Positions 40,406-48,852 of a stretch of 64,000 bases of DNA are shown piece after piece. Source of the DNA: JAWXBK01 sp040878185 (GTDB lineage Bacteria > Pseudomonadota > Alphaproteobacteria > Dongiales > Dongiaceae); assembly GCA_040878185.1 (NCBI GenBank), contig JBBDMS010000015.1, positions 62,001 through 126,000 on the forward strand, read 5' to 3'. Both the position numbers and the translations under genes were made by a program. Each line of letters begins with the position of its first letter. Position 1 is the stretch's first letter. Below the pieces are notes generated by a model. It ran no database searches. It was not told the origin of the DNA and saw only the letters and a program-made list of their open reading frames with translations.

Positions 40406-41469
40406 AGCCTGTCGCCGAACCCGTCGTCGCTGCCGTTACCCGGGCCTTGCGGCCCGGCCGCATGATGCTGGTGTCGTTGCTCTTGGCTACCGTCGCCTGG
40501 CTGAGCGCCGGCACCGTTGCCGCGCAGGATGCCCCGCAATTCCAGCTACCGCTGCAATGCGAAATGGGCACCGATTGCTGGGTGCTGCGGTACTTCGATC
40601 ACGATTCCGGACCCGGGACGCGCGACCATGAGTGCGGTTTTTTGACCGGCGACGATCATCGCGGCATCGATATGCGGGTGCGCGATTTCGTCGCGATGCA
40701 CGAAGGCGTGCTGGTTCTGGCGGCGGCCGACGGCGTGGTCAAGGCGACGCGCGACGGCGTCGAAGATGTTTCCGTCGTCGACAATACCGACAGCCGCGAA
40801 GAGATAAGCAAATACGGGCTCGGCAACACCGTGATCATCGAGCATGGCAATGGCTGGCAATCGGCTTACGGCCATATGCTGAAGAACAGCGTGCTGGTGC
40901 GCGAAGGCGACCAGGTGACCGCCGGCCAGCCGATCGGCATGGTCGGCTTGTCGGGGCTCACGACATTTCCCCATGTGCATTTCATGGTGAAGCATAACAA
41001 CAAGAACGTCGATCCGTTCACCGGCGAAGGCGATGCGGCCTGCGGCGACACCAGCGGCACGCTCTGGGCGCCGGACACGCTGGCCACACTCGAATACCGG
41101 CCGGCCGGATTGCTGATCGCCGGATTTTCCGACGTGATGCCGAACGTGAAGGATGCCGAGGAAGGCGTCTATACGCGCACGCCCCCGCGATCCGACGGCG
41201 AGGTGATCGCTTTCTGGTATCACATGTTCGGTATCGCCAAGGGCGATCGCGAGATCGTGCGGCTGGTCGGCCCGGGCGAACGGGTGATCGCCGAGACCGA
41301 CCGCATCGCTGAAAAGAACCGCGTGCTGGCCTTCGGCTTCGTCGGCGACAAACTGAACGGACAGCGGCTCGATCCGGGCCTGTATCGCGGCGAGTATCAG
41401 GTGATCCGCTCGGTCAACGGGGTCGACGAGGTACTGATCGACGAAATCGTCGAGATTTCGATCGAATAG
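40402..41469 (+). CDS. M23 family metallopeptidase, exported
   Basis: A 355-residue protein with an N-terminal signal (about 1-43, cut near GTVAAQ). The LytM/M23 zinc site is readable: His and Asp in DHRGIDMRV near residues 89-97 and the HVHFMV motif near 193-198. Beyond about residue 225 lies a C-terminal beta-rich domain without a family I can name. It probably cuts peptidoglycan cross-links or acts as a regulator. ATG overlaps the rnd stop. Confidence 0.82.
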   Translation: MKPVAEPVVAAVTRALRPGRMMLVSLLLATVAWLSAGTVAAQDAPQFQLPLQCEMGTDCWVLRYFDHDSGPGTRDHECGFLTGDDHRGIDMRVRDFVAMHEGVLVLAAADGVVKATRDGVEDVSVVDNTDSREEISKYGLGNTVIIEHGNGWQSAYGHMLKNSVLVREGDQVTAGQPIGMVGLSGLTTFPHVHFMVKHNNKNVDPFTGEGDAACGDTSGTLWAPDTLATLEYRPAGLLIAGFSDVMPNVKDAEEGVYTRTPPRSDGEVIAFWYHMFGIAKGDREIVRLVGPGERVIAETDRIAEKNRVLAFGFVGDKLNGQRLDPGLYRGEYQVIRSVNGVDEVLIDEIVEISIE

Positions 41470-41476
41470 GCCGTGC

Positions 41477-42064
41477 CTAGCGCGCGGGCGGACCGTTTTC
41501 GACGATTCGCGCGGCGCCATCGCCGAGGACGCATATCGCATCCTGCTTCATCGTGAAGGCCAGCATCTCCGGTCGCGACAGACCGAGATGGAGGCCGCGA
41601 ACGATCCGCAGAATCAGACCGTGCGAAACGATGACAGCGGGCGCTTGGCAATCCTTCAGCCAGCCGGCGACACGATCCGACACCGCCTCAAAACGCTCGC
41701 CGCCCGGTGCGCAGAAGAGATAATCCAACGGACCGGAGCCATCGAAGACACCGGGATTCGCCTTTTCGATTTCCGGTTCGGTCATCCCGTCCCATGAACC
41801 GGCGGTCACGGCACCGAGGCGCGCGTCGACGATCGAATCGAGCGGCACATGGCGCGCCATGATCGCCGCCGTTTCGAGGGCGCGATCGGCCGGGCTTGCA
41901 TAGGAACGTAGCGGCCGTTCCGATGCGTCCAGCGTCTTCGCGAGCAACCAGCCGACCGCATCGGCCTGCGCGCGACCACGTTCGGTCAGTGGCGAATCGA
42001 GCCGCCCCTGATAGCGGCCGGCCGCGTTCCAGATCGTTTCACCGTGACGCACCAGATAGAGCAC
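41477..42064 (-). CDS. Histidine phosphatase family protein
   Basis: A 195-residue phosphoglycerate-mutase-fold enzyme. The phosphohistidine motif LVRHGETIWNAAGRYQGRLD is at residues 3-22, with Arg and a Glu-containing AVTAGSWDGMTEPE segment near 87-100, and a second His in VSHGLILR near 147. Substrates range from sugar phosphates to cobalamin intermediates. It converges on the M23 gene, leaving only seven bases. Confidence 0.82.
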   Translation of the reverse strand: MLYLVRHGETIWNAAGRYQGRLDSPLTERGRAQADAVGWLLAKTLDASERPLRSYASPADRALETAAIMARHVPLDSIVDARLGAVTAGSWDGMTEPEIEKANPGVFDGSGPLDYLFCAPGGERFEAVSDRVAGWLKDCQAPAVIVSHGLILRIVRGLHLGLSRPEMLAFTMKQDAICVLGDGAARIVENGPPAR

Positions 42065-42102
42065 AGCATCCCCTCGCTTCTCACGAACGTTAGCCTGCCG
42101 CG

Positions 42103-43608
42103 TCAGCGGCCTGCAGCGCCATCGGTCGCGACAAAGGTGACCGGCCGATCCAAAGCGCGGCCGAGCGCCTCGAGCCGGCGTTTTACCGCCTCGCCATAGA
42201 GCGCGACTTCGCCGGTCGGCAGAGCGAGCGCGAGACGCTCCGGTTCGAGCCGCAGGGCGGCGTTCTTCAGCAGCCCCGTTGCCCCGCCGCCGCTGATCGA
42301 GAAGGCAAGCCGCAAGGCGAGCCCGAGCGCGATCGCCTGGCGCCTGCCGTCGCCGTCGAGCATGCGTTCGACCGCGCTGTTCTCGGCCATTTCGCCGCCA
42401 TAACGATAGGAGATCGCGGTCGCCGCGAAGATACGGTCGCGATGGTTCCAGCCGACGGCCGGCAGATGCAGCATCCGGTAGAAGCTATGCTCGGCGCGAT
42501 AGTCGGGATGTTCGCGCCAACCGATGTCGCTCATGTGGCAGATCGCGCGAACCAGCCGCTCGGACAAAAGATCCGACGGCGGCAGGATCGGCGCGATCCA
42601 GGGGGCAAGGTCTTTGCCGGGATCGCCGAAGCGGCTTTCGCGCGCACCGAGCTCGCGCGCATAGGCGATCAGCGGATCCTTGCGCTGTTCCGTGCGCGTC
42701 AGGCGGTTGAACAGAAACCCCTCGCGCAATCCATAGGCCGAGAAAACAACTTCCGACGGTGCGGCATGCCGCAGCAGCCTCTCCAGCAGGAGGGCTGCGA
42801 AGGGCAATGTCTCGACGCGCTTGCGCGAGACACCGCGGATGGTCGCCAGACTGCGCCGTCCAAGGCGGCCGACGACGCGCGCGAGATTCTCACCTTCGCT
42901 GCGGCTCAGCCGGTACTGATGGATGATATGCAGCGGGTAGTGCGTCTGCTCCATATGGATGCGCGCGAGGTTTCGCCACGCGCCGCCGACCGCATAAAAG
43001 CGCTTTCCGGCGATCTCGTTGAGCCAGGGCAGCGACGTCAGATGCTGGTCGATAATCTTGCGCGCGCTGTCGCGATCGCCGAGCGCGCTGCCGATCAGCC
43101 GGACCGGACCGAGTGGCAGGGTGCCATAGGCGCCGATCTTCCCGCCGTTGAGCCGCACCAGCTCGAGGCTGCCGCCGCCGAGATCGCCCATCATGCCGTC
43201 GGCTTCGGGAGTGCCGGCGACAACGCCCGAGGCCGAGAATTTTGCTTCCTCCTCGCCGCTCAGGACGCGCACCGGTGCGCCGCATTGCAATTCGACCTGG
43301 CGGCAGAACTCCGGTCCGTTCGCCGCATCGCGCACAGCCGCGGTTGCCAGCAGATGCAGCTCGCCGACCGCCATTGCGCGCGCCAGCCGCACGAACCGGT
43401 TGAGATTGGCGAGCGCCTGTTCGACGCCCTCTTCGTGAAGCTGGCCGCTTTCGTCGAGCCCGCGTCCGAGACCGCACAGGACCTTCTCGTTGAACACGAC
43501 CTGGGCCGCGCGGGTTTCGCCGTCGAACACCACAAGCCGGATCGAATTCGACCCGATATCGACAACGCCGATACGTTCGCTGCCGCGACCCCGCCTGGCT
43601 GCCGGCAT
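42103..43608 (-). CDS. ppx: Exopolyphosphatase
   Basis: A 501-residue Ppx/GppA phosphatase. The actin-fold nucleotide site starts GVVDIGSNSIRLVVFDG near residue 14, with LATAAVRDAANG near 98-109, LSGEEEAKFS near 126 and MMGDLGGGSLELV near 150-162. The C-terminal HD-like domain spans about 310-490. ATG at 43608 lies 11 bases after the ppk stop; the frame is open further upstream but inside ppk. It cleaves terminal phosphate from polyphosphate and is the natural partner of ppk. Confidence 0.93.
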   Translation of the reverse strand: MPAARRGRGSERIGVVDIGSNSIRLVVFDGETRAAQVVFNEKVLCGLGRGLDESGQLHEEGVEQALANLNRFVRLARAMAVGELHLLATAAVRDAANGPEFCRQVELQCGAPVRVLSGEEEAKFSASGVVAGTPEADGMMGDLGGGSLELVRLNGGKIGAYGTLPLGPVRLIGSALGDRDSARKIIDQHLTSLPWLNEIAGKRFYAVGGAWRNLARIHMEQTHYPLHIIHQYRLSRSEGENLARVVGRLGRRSLATIRGVSRKRVETLPFAALLLERLLRHAAPSEVVFSAYGLREGFLFNRLTRTEQRKDPLIAYARELGARESRFGDPGKDLAPWIAPILPPSDLLSERLVRAICHMSDIGWREHPDYRAEHSFYRMLHLPAVGWNHRDRIFAATAISYRYGGEMAENSAVERMLDGDGRRQAIALGLALRLAFSISGGGATGLLKNAALRLEPERLALALPTGEVALYGEAVKRRLEALGRALDRPVTFVATDGAAGR

Positions 43609-43619
43609 TCGCGGTTCGA

Positions 43620-45764
43620 TCAGCCGCGGGCCAGTTCGAGGCTGCTCGGCACCTGACGGGAGCGTTTGAGCGCGCTGCCGCGGCCGGAGAGACTCGGATT
43701 GGTCATGAAATAGGTATGCGCGCTGAACGGTTCGGGTTCGGGATCGAGCCGCCGATACAAGCCATCGGGCCGCAGCACCCAGCTCTGCAAATTGTCCTTC
43801 AGGTTCGCGATCATGATCTGGTCGAGCACCTGCTGGTGAACGGTCGCGTTCTCGATGGGCAACAGCACCTCGAGACGACGGTCGAAATTGCGCGGCATCC
43901 AGTCGGCGGAGGAGATGTAAACCTTGGCCTTGCGCGAGGGCAGCCGGTTGCCATTGCCGAAGCAGACGATACGCGAATGTTCGAGGAAGCGCCCGATGAT
44001 GCTCTTCACATGGATGTTCTCGGATAGCCCCGGTACGCCCGGCCTGAGACAGCAGATGCCGCGCACCACGAGTTCGATCGACACACCGGCGCTGGAGGCC
44101 TCGTACAGCGCATCGATGATGTCGCAATCGACCAGTGCGTTCATCTTCGCCCAGATCGCCGCCGGGCGGCCGGCCTTGGCATGTTCGATCTCTTCGCGGA
44201 TCAGGCCGAGCAGGCTCGGCCGCAAGGTGAGCGGCGCGATCGCAAGTTTCTCCATCCGCTCGGGCCGTGCGTAGCCGGTCATATAGTTGAACATGCGCAC
44301 GGCGTCCTGGCAGAGCGCCGGATCGCAGGTGAAGAAGGACAGGTCGGTATAAATCTTCGCCGTGACCGGATGATAATTGCCGGTGCCGAAATGCACATAG
44401 GAGCGCAAAGCCGCCCCTTCGCGCCGCACCACGAGCGATATCTTCGAATGGGTCTTGAGTTCAAGGAAACCGTAGACGACCTGCACGCCGGCCCGTTCCA
44501 GATCGCGCGCCCAGCGGATATTGGCTTCCTCGTCGAAGCGCGCCTTGAGCTCCACCAGGGCTGTCACCGTCTTGCCGGCCTCGGCCGCCTCGATCAGCGC
44601 TTTCACCACAGGTGAATCGTCGCTGGTACGGTAGAGCGTCTGCTTGATCGCAACGACGGATGGATCGCGCGCGGCCTGGCGCACGAACTGCACCACCACG
44701 TCGAAACTCTCATAGGGGTGATGGACGACGATATCCTTCTGCCGGATTGCAGCAAAACAGTCGCCGCCCATGTCGCGAATCCGTTCGGGAAAACGCGCAT
44801 TGAACGGCGGAAACTTGAGATCGGGCCGGTCGTCGACGATAAGCTTCGAGATGCTGGCAAGACCGAGCAGTCCGTCGAGCACGAAAACATCGCTGCGCGA
44901 CACGTCGAGCTCGTCGATCACGAACGAGAGCAGTTCTTCCGGCATGCCGGTATTGACCTTGAGCCGGATCACATTGCCGCGCCGGCGGCGCTTGAGTGCG
45001 CTTTCAAACAGGCGCACCAGATCCTCGGCCTCTTCCTCGATTTCGATTTCGCTGTCCCGGATCAGGCGAAAGCGTCCGTGCGCGATGACATCGAAGCCGG
45101 GGAACAGCCGGTCGAAATAAAGTGCCACCAGTTCCTCGAGCGGCACGAACCGGATGCGTTCGCCGGGCAGCCGGATGAATCGCGTGATGAGCGCGGGCAG
45201 CGGCAGGAGCGCGCGCATCTGGCGCCCCTCTTCGCGGCCGCGCAATTCGAGCACGATGCAGAAACCGAGATTGGGAATGAACGGAAAAGGATGCGCCGGA
45301 TCGACCGCCATCGGCGTCAGGACCGGGAAGATCTCGTCCTGGAAATAGCCGTCGAGCCATTGCCGTTCGGCGTCCGTGAGTTCGACCGCATCGACCAGCG
45401 CGATATCCGCCTCGCGCATCTCGTGACGAAGTTCGCGCCAGCAGGTCTGCTGCGTGCCGAGGAGGTCGCCCGAGCGCGCGTTGATCGCGACAAGCTGCTG
45501 CAGGGGTGTGAGCCCGTCTTCGCTCGGCGTCGATATGCCGGCCGCGACCTGGCCGCGCAACCCGGCCACGCGCACCATGTAAAACTCGTCGAGATTGTTC
45601 GCCGAGATCGACAGGAAGCGCAGTCGTTCGAGCAGCGGATGACGCACATTGAACGCCTCTTCGAGGACGCGTTCGTTGAACGCGAGCCAAGAGAGCTCGC
45701 GGTTGATGAACCGGCTTTCGGCGGTCGTCCCGATCACCTGGTCGGGCAAGGCCATCTCGTTCAT
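43620..45764 (-). CDS. ppk: Polyphosphate kinase 1
   Basis: A 714-residue PPK1 that makes polyphosphate from ATP. The N-domain starts RFINRELSWLAFNERVLEEA near residue 17; the catalytic C-domains carry IKQTLYRTSDDSPVV near 382 and the autophosphorylated His in FLELKTHSKI near 440; YFMTNPSLSG is near the end. First gene of a two-gene unit with ppx. The 145-base region upstream is shared with the divergent SixA-like gene and has an AT-rich core near 45825-45850. Confidence 0.96.
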   Translation of the reverse strand: MNEMALPDQVIGTTAESRFINRELSWLAFNERVLEEAFNVRHPLLERLRFLSISANNLDEFYMVRVAGLRGQVAAGISTPSEDGLTPLQQLVAINARSGDLLGTQQTCWRELRHEMREADIALVDAVELTDAERQWLDGYFQDEIFPVLTPMAVDPAHPFPFIPNLGFCIVLELRGREEGRQMRALLPLPALITRFIRLPGERIRFVPLEELVALYFDRLFPGFDVIAHGRFRLIRDSEIEIEEEAEDLVRLFESALKRRRRGNVIRLKVNTGMPEELLSFVIDELDVSRSDVFVLDGLLGLASISKLIVDDRPDLKFPPFNARFPERIRDMGGDCFAAIRQKDIVVHHPYESFDVVVQFVRQAARDPSVVAIKQTLYRTSDDSPVVKALIEAAEAGKTVTALVELKARFDEEANIRWARDLERAGVQVVYGFLELKTHSKISLVVRREGAALRSYVHFGTGNYHPVTAKIYTDLSFFTCDPALCQDAVRMFNYMTGYARPERMEKLAIAPLTLRPSLLGLIREEIEHAKAGRPAAIWAKMNALVDCDIIDALYEASSAGVSIELVVRGICCLRPGVPGLSENIHVKSIIGRFLEHSRIVCFGNGNRLPSRKAKVYISSADWMPRNFDRRLEVLLPIENATVHQQVLDQIMIANLKDNLQSWVLRPDGLYRRLDPEPEPFSAHTYFMTNPSLSGRGSALKRSRQVPSSLELARG

Positions 45765-45909
45765 AGGTCGCTCCCGCGAATCCGGTTCCCGGCGGCGCCG
45801 GCGTCCGGCCGCGTCCCCAACACTAATGTCATAATATGTATTTTATCATGCCAGCCCGCCCTGTCGCGGCCCCTCTGGCCCCGAAACGGCGAATCCGGAA
45901 AGGGCCCGA

Positions 45910-46425
45910 ATGAAACGGCTTTACCTGTTGCGGCATGCAAAATCGAGCTGGGCCGACCCGGACGGGTCCGATTTCGAGCGCTCGCTCTCCAAACGCGGCC
46001 GACGCGCCGCCCCGTCGATCGGAGCGTTCATCGAAAGCGAGGGCCTGACGCCGCGTCTGGTTCTCTGCTCGACCGCATGCCGCACACGCGAGACCTGCGA
46101 GCTCATGTCGGCCAACTGGACGCCCCCGCCGGATATCCGGTTCGAAGACAGACTCTATCTGGCGGCGCCCGAGACGATCCGCGCGCTGCTCGCCGGCCTG
46201 GCGGCCAATGCCGACCAGGTCATGGTGATCGGCCACAATCCTGGCATTCAGACACTCGCTTCAGACCTGGGTGGCGGCGACCGCAGCGAGGCCATGCGCC
46301 GGCTGCGCAGCAAATATCCCACCGGCGGCCTTGCCGTCTTCGATCTCGATATCGATCGCTGGCGCGACGTCGGGACGGCGAAGGCAACGCTGCGCCGTTT
46401 CATCGCACCGCGCGATCTCGATTAG
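45910..46425 (+). CDS. SixA-like phosphohistidine phosphatase
   Basis: A 171-residue histidine phosphatase. The motif LYLLRHAKSSWADPD near residues 4-18 is typical of SixA, with RHAKSSW instead of the RHGE of the larger family, and the second His is in VIGHNPGI near 103. SixA in E. coli dephosphorylates His of phosphorelay proteins. Here it diverges from ppk, and its stop overlaps the convergent CYTH-CHAD gene by four bases, so a link to polyphosphate metabolism is plausible but unproven. Confidence 0.82.
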   Translation: MKRLYLLRHAKSSWADPDGSDFERSLSKRGRRAAPSIGAFIESEGLTPRLVLCSTACRTRETCELMSANWTPPPDIRFEDRLYLAAPETIRALLAGLAANADQVMVIGHNPGIQTLASDLGGGDRSEAMRRLRSKYPTGGLAVFDLDIDRWRDVGTAKATLRRFIAPRDLD

Positions 46426-48011
46426 GCCGGATCGTCGAGGCCGAGACCGCGCAAATCGGGATCGTTCTCGTCGCGCTGCGGTTTGGGCGGCTTCGGCCAA
46501 AAGACCGGGCTTTTGCGAAACCGGTTCCAAACCTTCCGAAAGCGGATCAGATCATGTTCGACGCGCTGCGCCTGCCAGCCGGCGATGAGCGCACGCACCT
46601 GCGCCGACCGGACCTTGCCGATCTGCGCGACCAGCGGCGGTTCGGCGTCCGCCATCAGATGTTCGGTCACCACCGCATCGTTGATCGAACCCAGATCGTC
46701 CTGCAGATCGGACAGCGCCAGAAGGAACGCCTTGCTTGCCTTGCGTGGATAGATCGGGCGGAAGAACTCGGCCACGTAACGCATCTTCTTGGCGGCGATG
46801 CGCAGCTCATGCAGTTCGACCAGGGTCAGATTGTCGGCCTTGCCGAAACGGCGCAGCCGGCGATAGCGTCCCTGCAGCCGATCGCGCGCGAAATCGCCGA
46901 GCGGCGCCTCGCCATCGCGATCGAGCCAGTCCTCGCTCGCGAGCCATCCGCCGATTCGCAGCATGATCTCGCAATGCCGGTGCCCGTCGATGGTTTCGCG
47001 CGCATGAAGGTAAGCATCCTCGCGCCGGGCAACGGCAACGTCCCGCAGCGCCGGCAGATCGCCATCGTGAGGCAGTCGGCGCAGGATCGGCGCCAGCGTC
47101 TCGGCAATGAACACATCCCAGTCGCGCGCGGGGCCGAGCTGCTGCTGCAGCCAGCGCAGTTCGTCCGTGAGATATGCGAACAGATCGGCCCGCAGCACAT
47201 CGCGGCAGGCACCGACCAGGGCGCGAAGGCGACGCAGCGCGACCCGCATCTGATGGATGCCTTCGGGGTCGTTGCCATGACGCAGGACGACACTGTTCCG
47301 GTGATACAGCTGCAAACAATTCTCGATCATCGCCGCGAGACCCGCGCCGACGGTCATCCCGGCATCGAGGGCCAGCGGCACCGACTTCACGGGTTCGGGC
47401 TGCCATCGGTCGGCGAGCGCAAAGCCTCGCGCCGATTTGGTCCGCGGCTCGATCGTGAGCGGATGGGCCTGGGCCAGTCTGAGTGCGACATCGAAGAGCC
47501 GTCGCGGCTCGCCGTCCTCGAGTTCGAGCTCGATCTCGGAGATACGTTCCTCACGTCCGTCGGCTTCGACCAGGCCAGCATCGTAAACCAGTTCGATGTC
47601 GGTACTCTCGAAACGCAACGGCCAGGCCGTGCGTTTTATTCTGGTTTCGAAGATCGACACGAGCGCCGCCGGATCGATGGCCCTATCGCAGGTGCGCGCG
47701 AGAATGTCGCGCTCGCGCAGGCCCAGTTCCGGTAGAGGGCCGCGGACCTGCGCTTCGATTTCTTCATGGACCTGTGCGCTTGCGGTCGGCACCGGCAGTT
47801 TGATCGTCTGTATCCAGCGGCGATTGACCCGCCGCACGCGCAGCGCAACGCCGGCGTTCGAGAGATTGCGATCGGGCGTGTCAAAATAGATGCTGCGCAG
47901 ATTGCGCGTTGAAACCGGGCCGCGCGCGAGACGCTGCAGCAACGGTTCGCGGCGGAAGGCGGCCGCCTGCGTTGCCGGCAGATGCAGTTTCAGTTCAAAT
48001 TCCCGGGACAT
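46422..48011 (-). CDS. CYTH and CHAD domain-containing protein, probable polyphosphate-related triphosphatase
   Basis: A 529-residue protein with an N-terminal CYTH domain (about 1-205) and a C-terminal CHAD domain (about 225-500). The CYTH signature ExExK is EFELK at residues 4-8, with RSIYFDTPDRNL near 48 and further charged strands. The CHAD part has HQMRVALRRLRAL near 260 and the matching ELHELRIAAKKMRY near 410, both His-helices. YgiF-type proteins hydrolyse triphosphate, and CHAD domains bind polyphosphate. It lies beside ppk/ppx/sixA and carries a PHO-box-like site upstream. Start at MSREFELK matches the family. Confidence 0.87.
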   Translation of the reverse strand: MSREFELKLHLPATQAAAFRREPLLQRLARGPVSTRNLRSIYFDTPDRNLSNAGVALRVRRVNRRWIQTIKLPVPTASAQVHEEIEAQVRGPLPELGLRERDILARTCDRAIDPAALVSIFETRIKRTAWPLRFESTDIELVYDAGLVEADGREERISEIELELEDGEPRRLFDVALRLAQAHPLTIEPRTKSARGFALADRWQPEPVKSVPLALDAGMTVGAGLAAMIENCLQLYHRNSVVLRHGNDPEGIHQMRVALRRLRALVGACRDVLRADLFAYLTDELRWLQQQLGPARDWDVFIAETLAPILRRLPHDGDLPALRDVAVARREDAYLHARETIDGHRHCEIMLRIGGWLASEDWLDRDGEAPLGDFARDRLQGRYRRLRRFGKADNLTLVELHELRIAAKKMRYVAEFFRPIYPRKASKAFLLALSDLQDDLGSINDAVVTEHLMADAEPPLVAQIGKVRSAQVRALIAGWQAQRVEHDLIRFRKVWNRFRKSPVFWPKPPKPQRDENDPDLRGLGLDDPA

Positions 48012-48092
48012 GCGCCGCTCGATAACCCCCTGCGCCCACCCTGCATAGCGGAAGGTTTTCCGGCAGAAAAGTGCCGGTTCCGTTAAAGAACC

Positions 48093-48110
48093 GTGACGGA
48101 TTCGTGACAG
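48093..48110 (-). promoter_or_regulatory. Predicted PHO box upstream of the CYTH-CHAD gene
   Basis: On the minus strand this reads CTGTCAC-GAAT-CCGTCAC, two near-identical 7-base units spaced by 4, i.e. the 11-base period of PhoB sites (consensus CTGTCAT-4-CTGTCAT; about 14 of 18 match). It lies about 82 bases before the CYTH-CHAD ATG. TTTAAC a few bases downstream is a possible -10. Confidence 0.5.
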
Positions 48111-48117
48111 TCGTGGC

Positions 48118-48828
48118 TCAGGGCCGGTCGGGCGCCTTTTCGTCCCAATCGGCCAGGGTTTCGCGCACCAAGGATACAGTGATTCGGCGGCCGCCTGCGA
48201 GGGCCCGCCGGTCGAGTTCCGCGACCAGAGACCGTGCCGCGTCGAACGAACGCTCCATCCGCGCCAACAGATAGGCGATGGCATCGGGCGTTGCCTCGAG
48301 CTGCCGATCCGCCAGAAGCTTGGTCAACACGGCCTCCAGCAATTCGTCGTCGGGCGCATCGATGCGTATCGCCGGCAGGGCCGCAAGCCGCGAGCGCAGG
48401 TCGGCGAGCCGGATCGGCCATCGCGCCGGCGGCGTTCGGGCCAGCAGCAGCAGATGACCGCCCTGCTCGGCCAGCAGATTGTGCAGATGAAGCAGCGCCT
48501 GCTCGCCGGCGGGTGCCAGCGACGGTTCATCGGGCCAGTCGATTACGGCCGCACGCGCATCGCCCAGAAGATCGGGCACGCGCGCGGGTTCAAGGGCGGC
48601 GGGATCGATCGCGACCGCCTCGCTGCGTATTTGCCAGATCGCGCCGAGATGGGTCTTGCCGCTGCCGGCCGGGCCATGCACCGCGAGACCCGGCCCCGGT
48701 GGCCAGTCGGGCCATCGCTCGATCCAGGCGCGCGCCGCGCGGTTGCAGGCGGCGACGATAAACGCTTCCTCCCGGAAATCGGGCTGGTGCGCGAATTCGA
48801 AGGGCAGTTGGCCACGAGCGCCGGTCAT
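48118..48828 (-). CDS. hdaA: DnaA regulatory inactivator Hda/HdaA-like AAA+ protein
   Basis: A 236-residue DnaA-like AAA+ domain protein without the DNA-binding domain. It opens QLPFEFAHQPDFREEAFIVAACN, the usual HdaA start, with Walker A VHGPAGSGKTHL near residues 49-60, a Walker B region AAVIDWPDE near 93 and arginine-containing RLADLRSRLAAL near 140. In Caulobacter, HdaA promotes ATP hydrolysis by DnaA with the sliding clamp. It sits next to the PerM/PgsA-like/DUF2066/purM block, as in related genomes. Confidence 0.88.
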   Translation of the reverse strand: MTGARGQLPFEFAHQPDFREEAFIVAACNRAARAWIERWPDWPPGPGLAVHGPAGSGKTHLGAIWQIRSEAVAIDPAALEPARVPDLLGDARAAVIDWPDEPSLAPAGEQALLHLHNLLAEQGGHLLLLARTPPARWPIRLADLRSRLAALPAIRIDAPDDELLEAVLTKLLADRQLEATPDAIAYLLARMERSFDAARSLVAELDRRALAGGRRITVSLVRETLADWDEKAPDRP

Positions 48829-48852
48829 CGCCTGACCATCATCGCATCGAAA

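Noticed and set aside
42103..44127. A 674-residue ppx with a long N-terminal extension
   Set aside because: The extra 173 codons lie antisense-like within the ppk coding region in another frame and are Arg-rich shadow sequence; the real start is at 43608.
44718..47735. Very long plus-strand open frame of about 1000 codons opposite ppk and CYTH-CHAD
   Set aside because: Shadow of minus-strand genes in GC-rich DNA; no recognisable domain and it would cross several confirmed genes.
46422..48284. Longer CYTH-CHAD start
   Set aside because: The added 91 residues overlap hda and show no similarity; MSREFELK at 48011 matches the family start.
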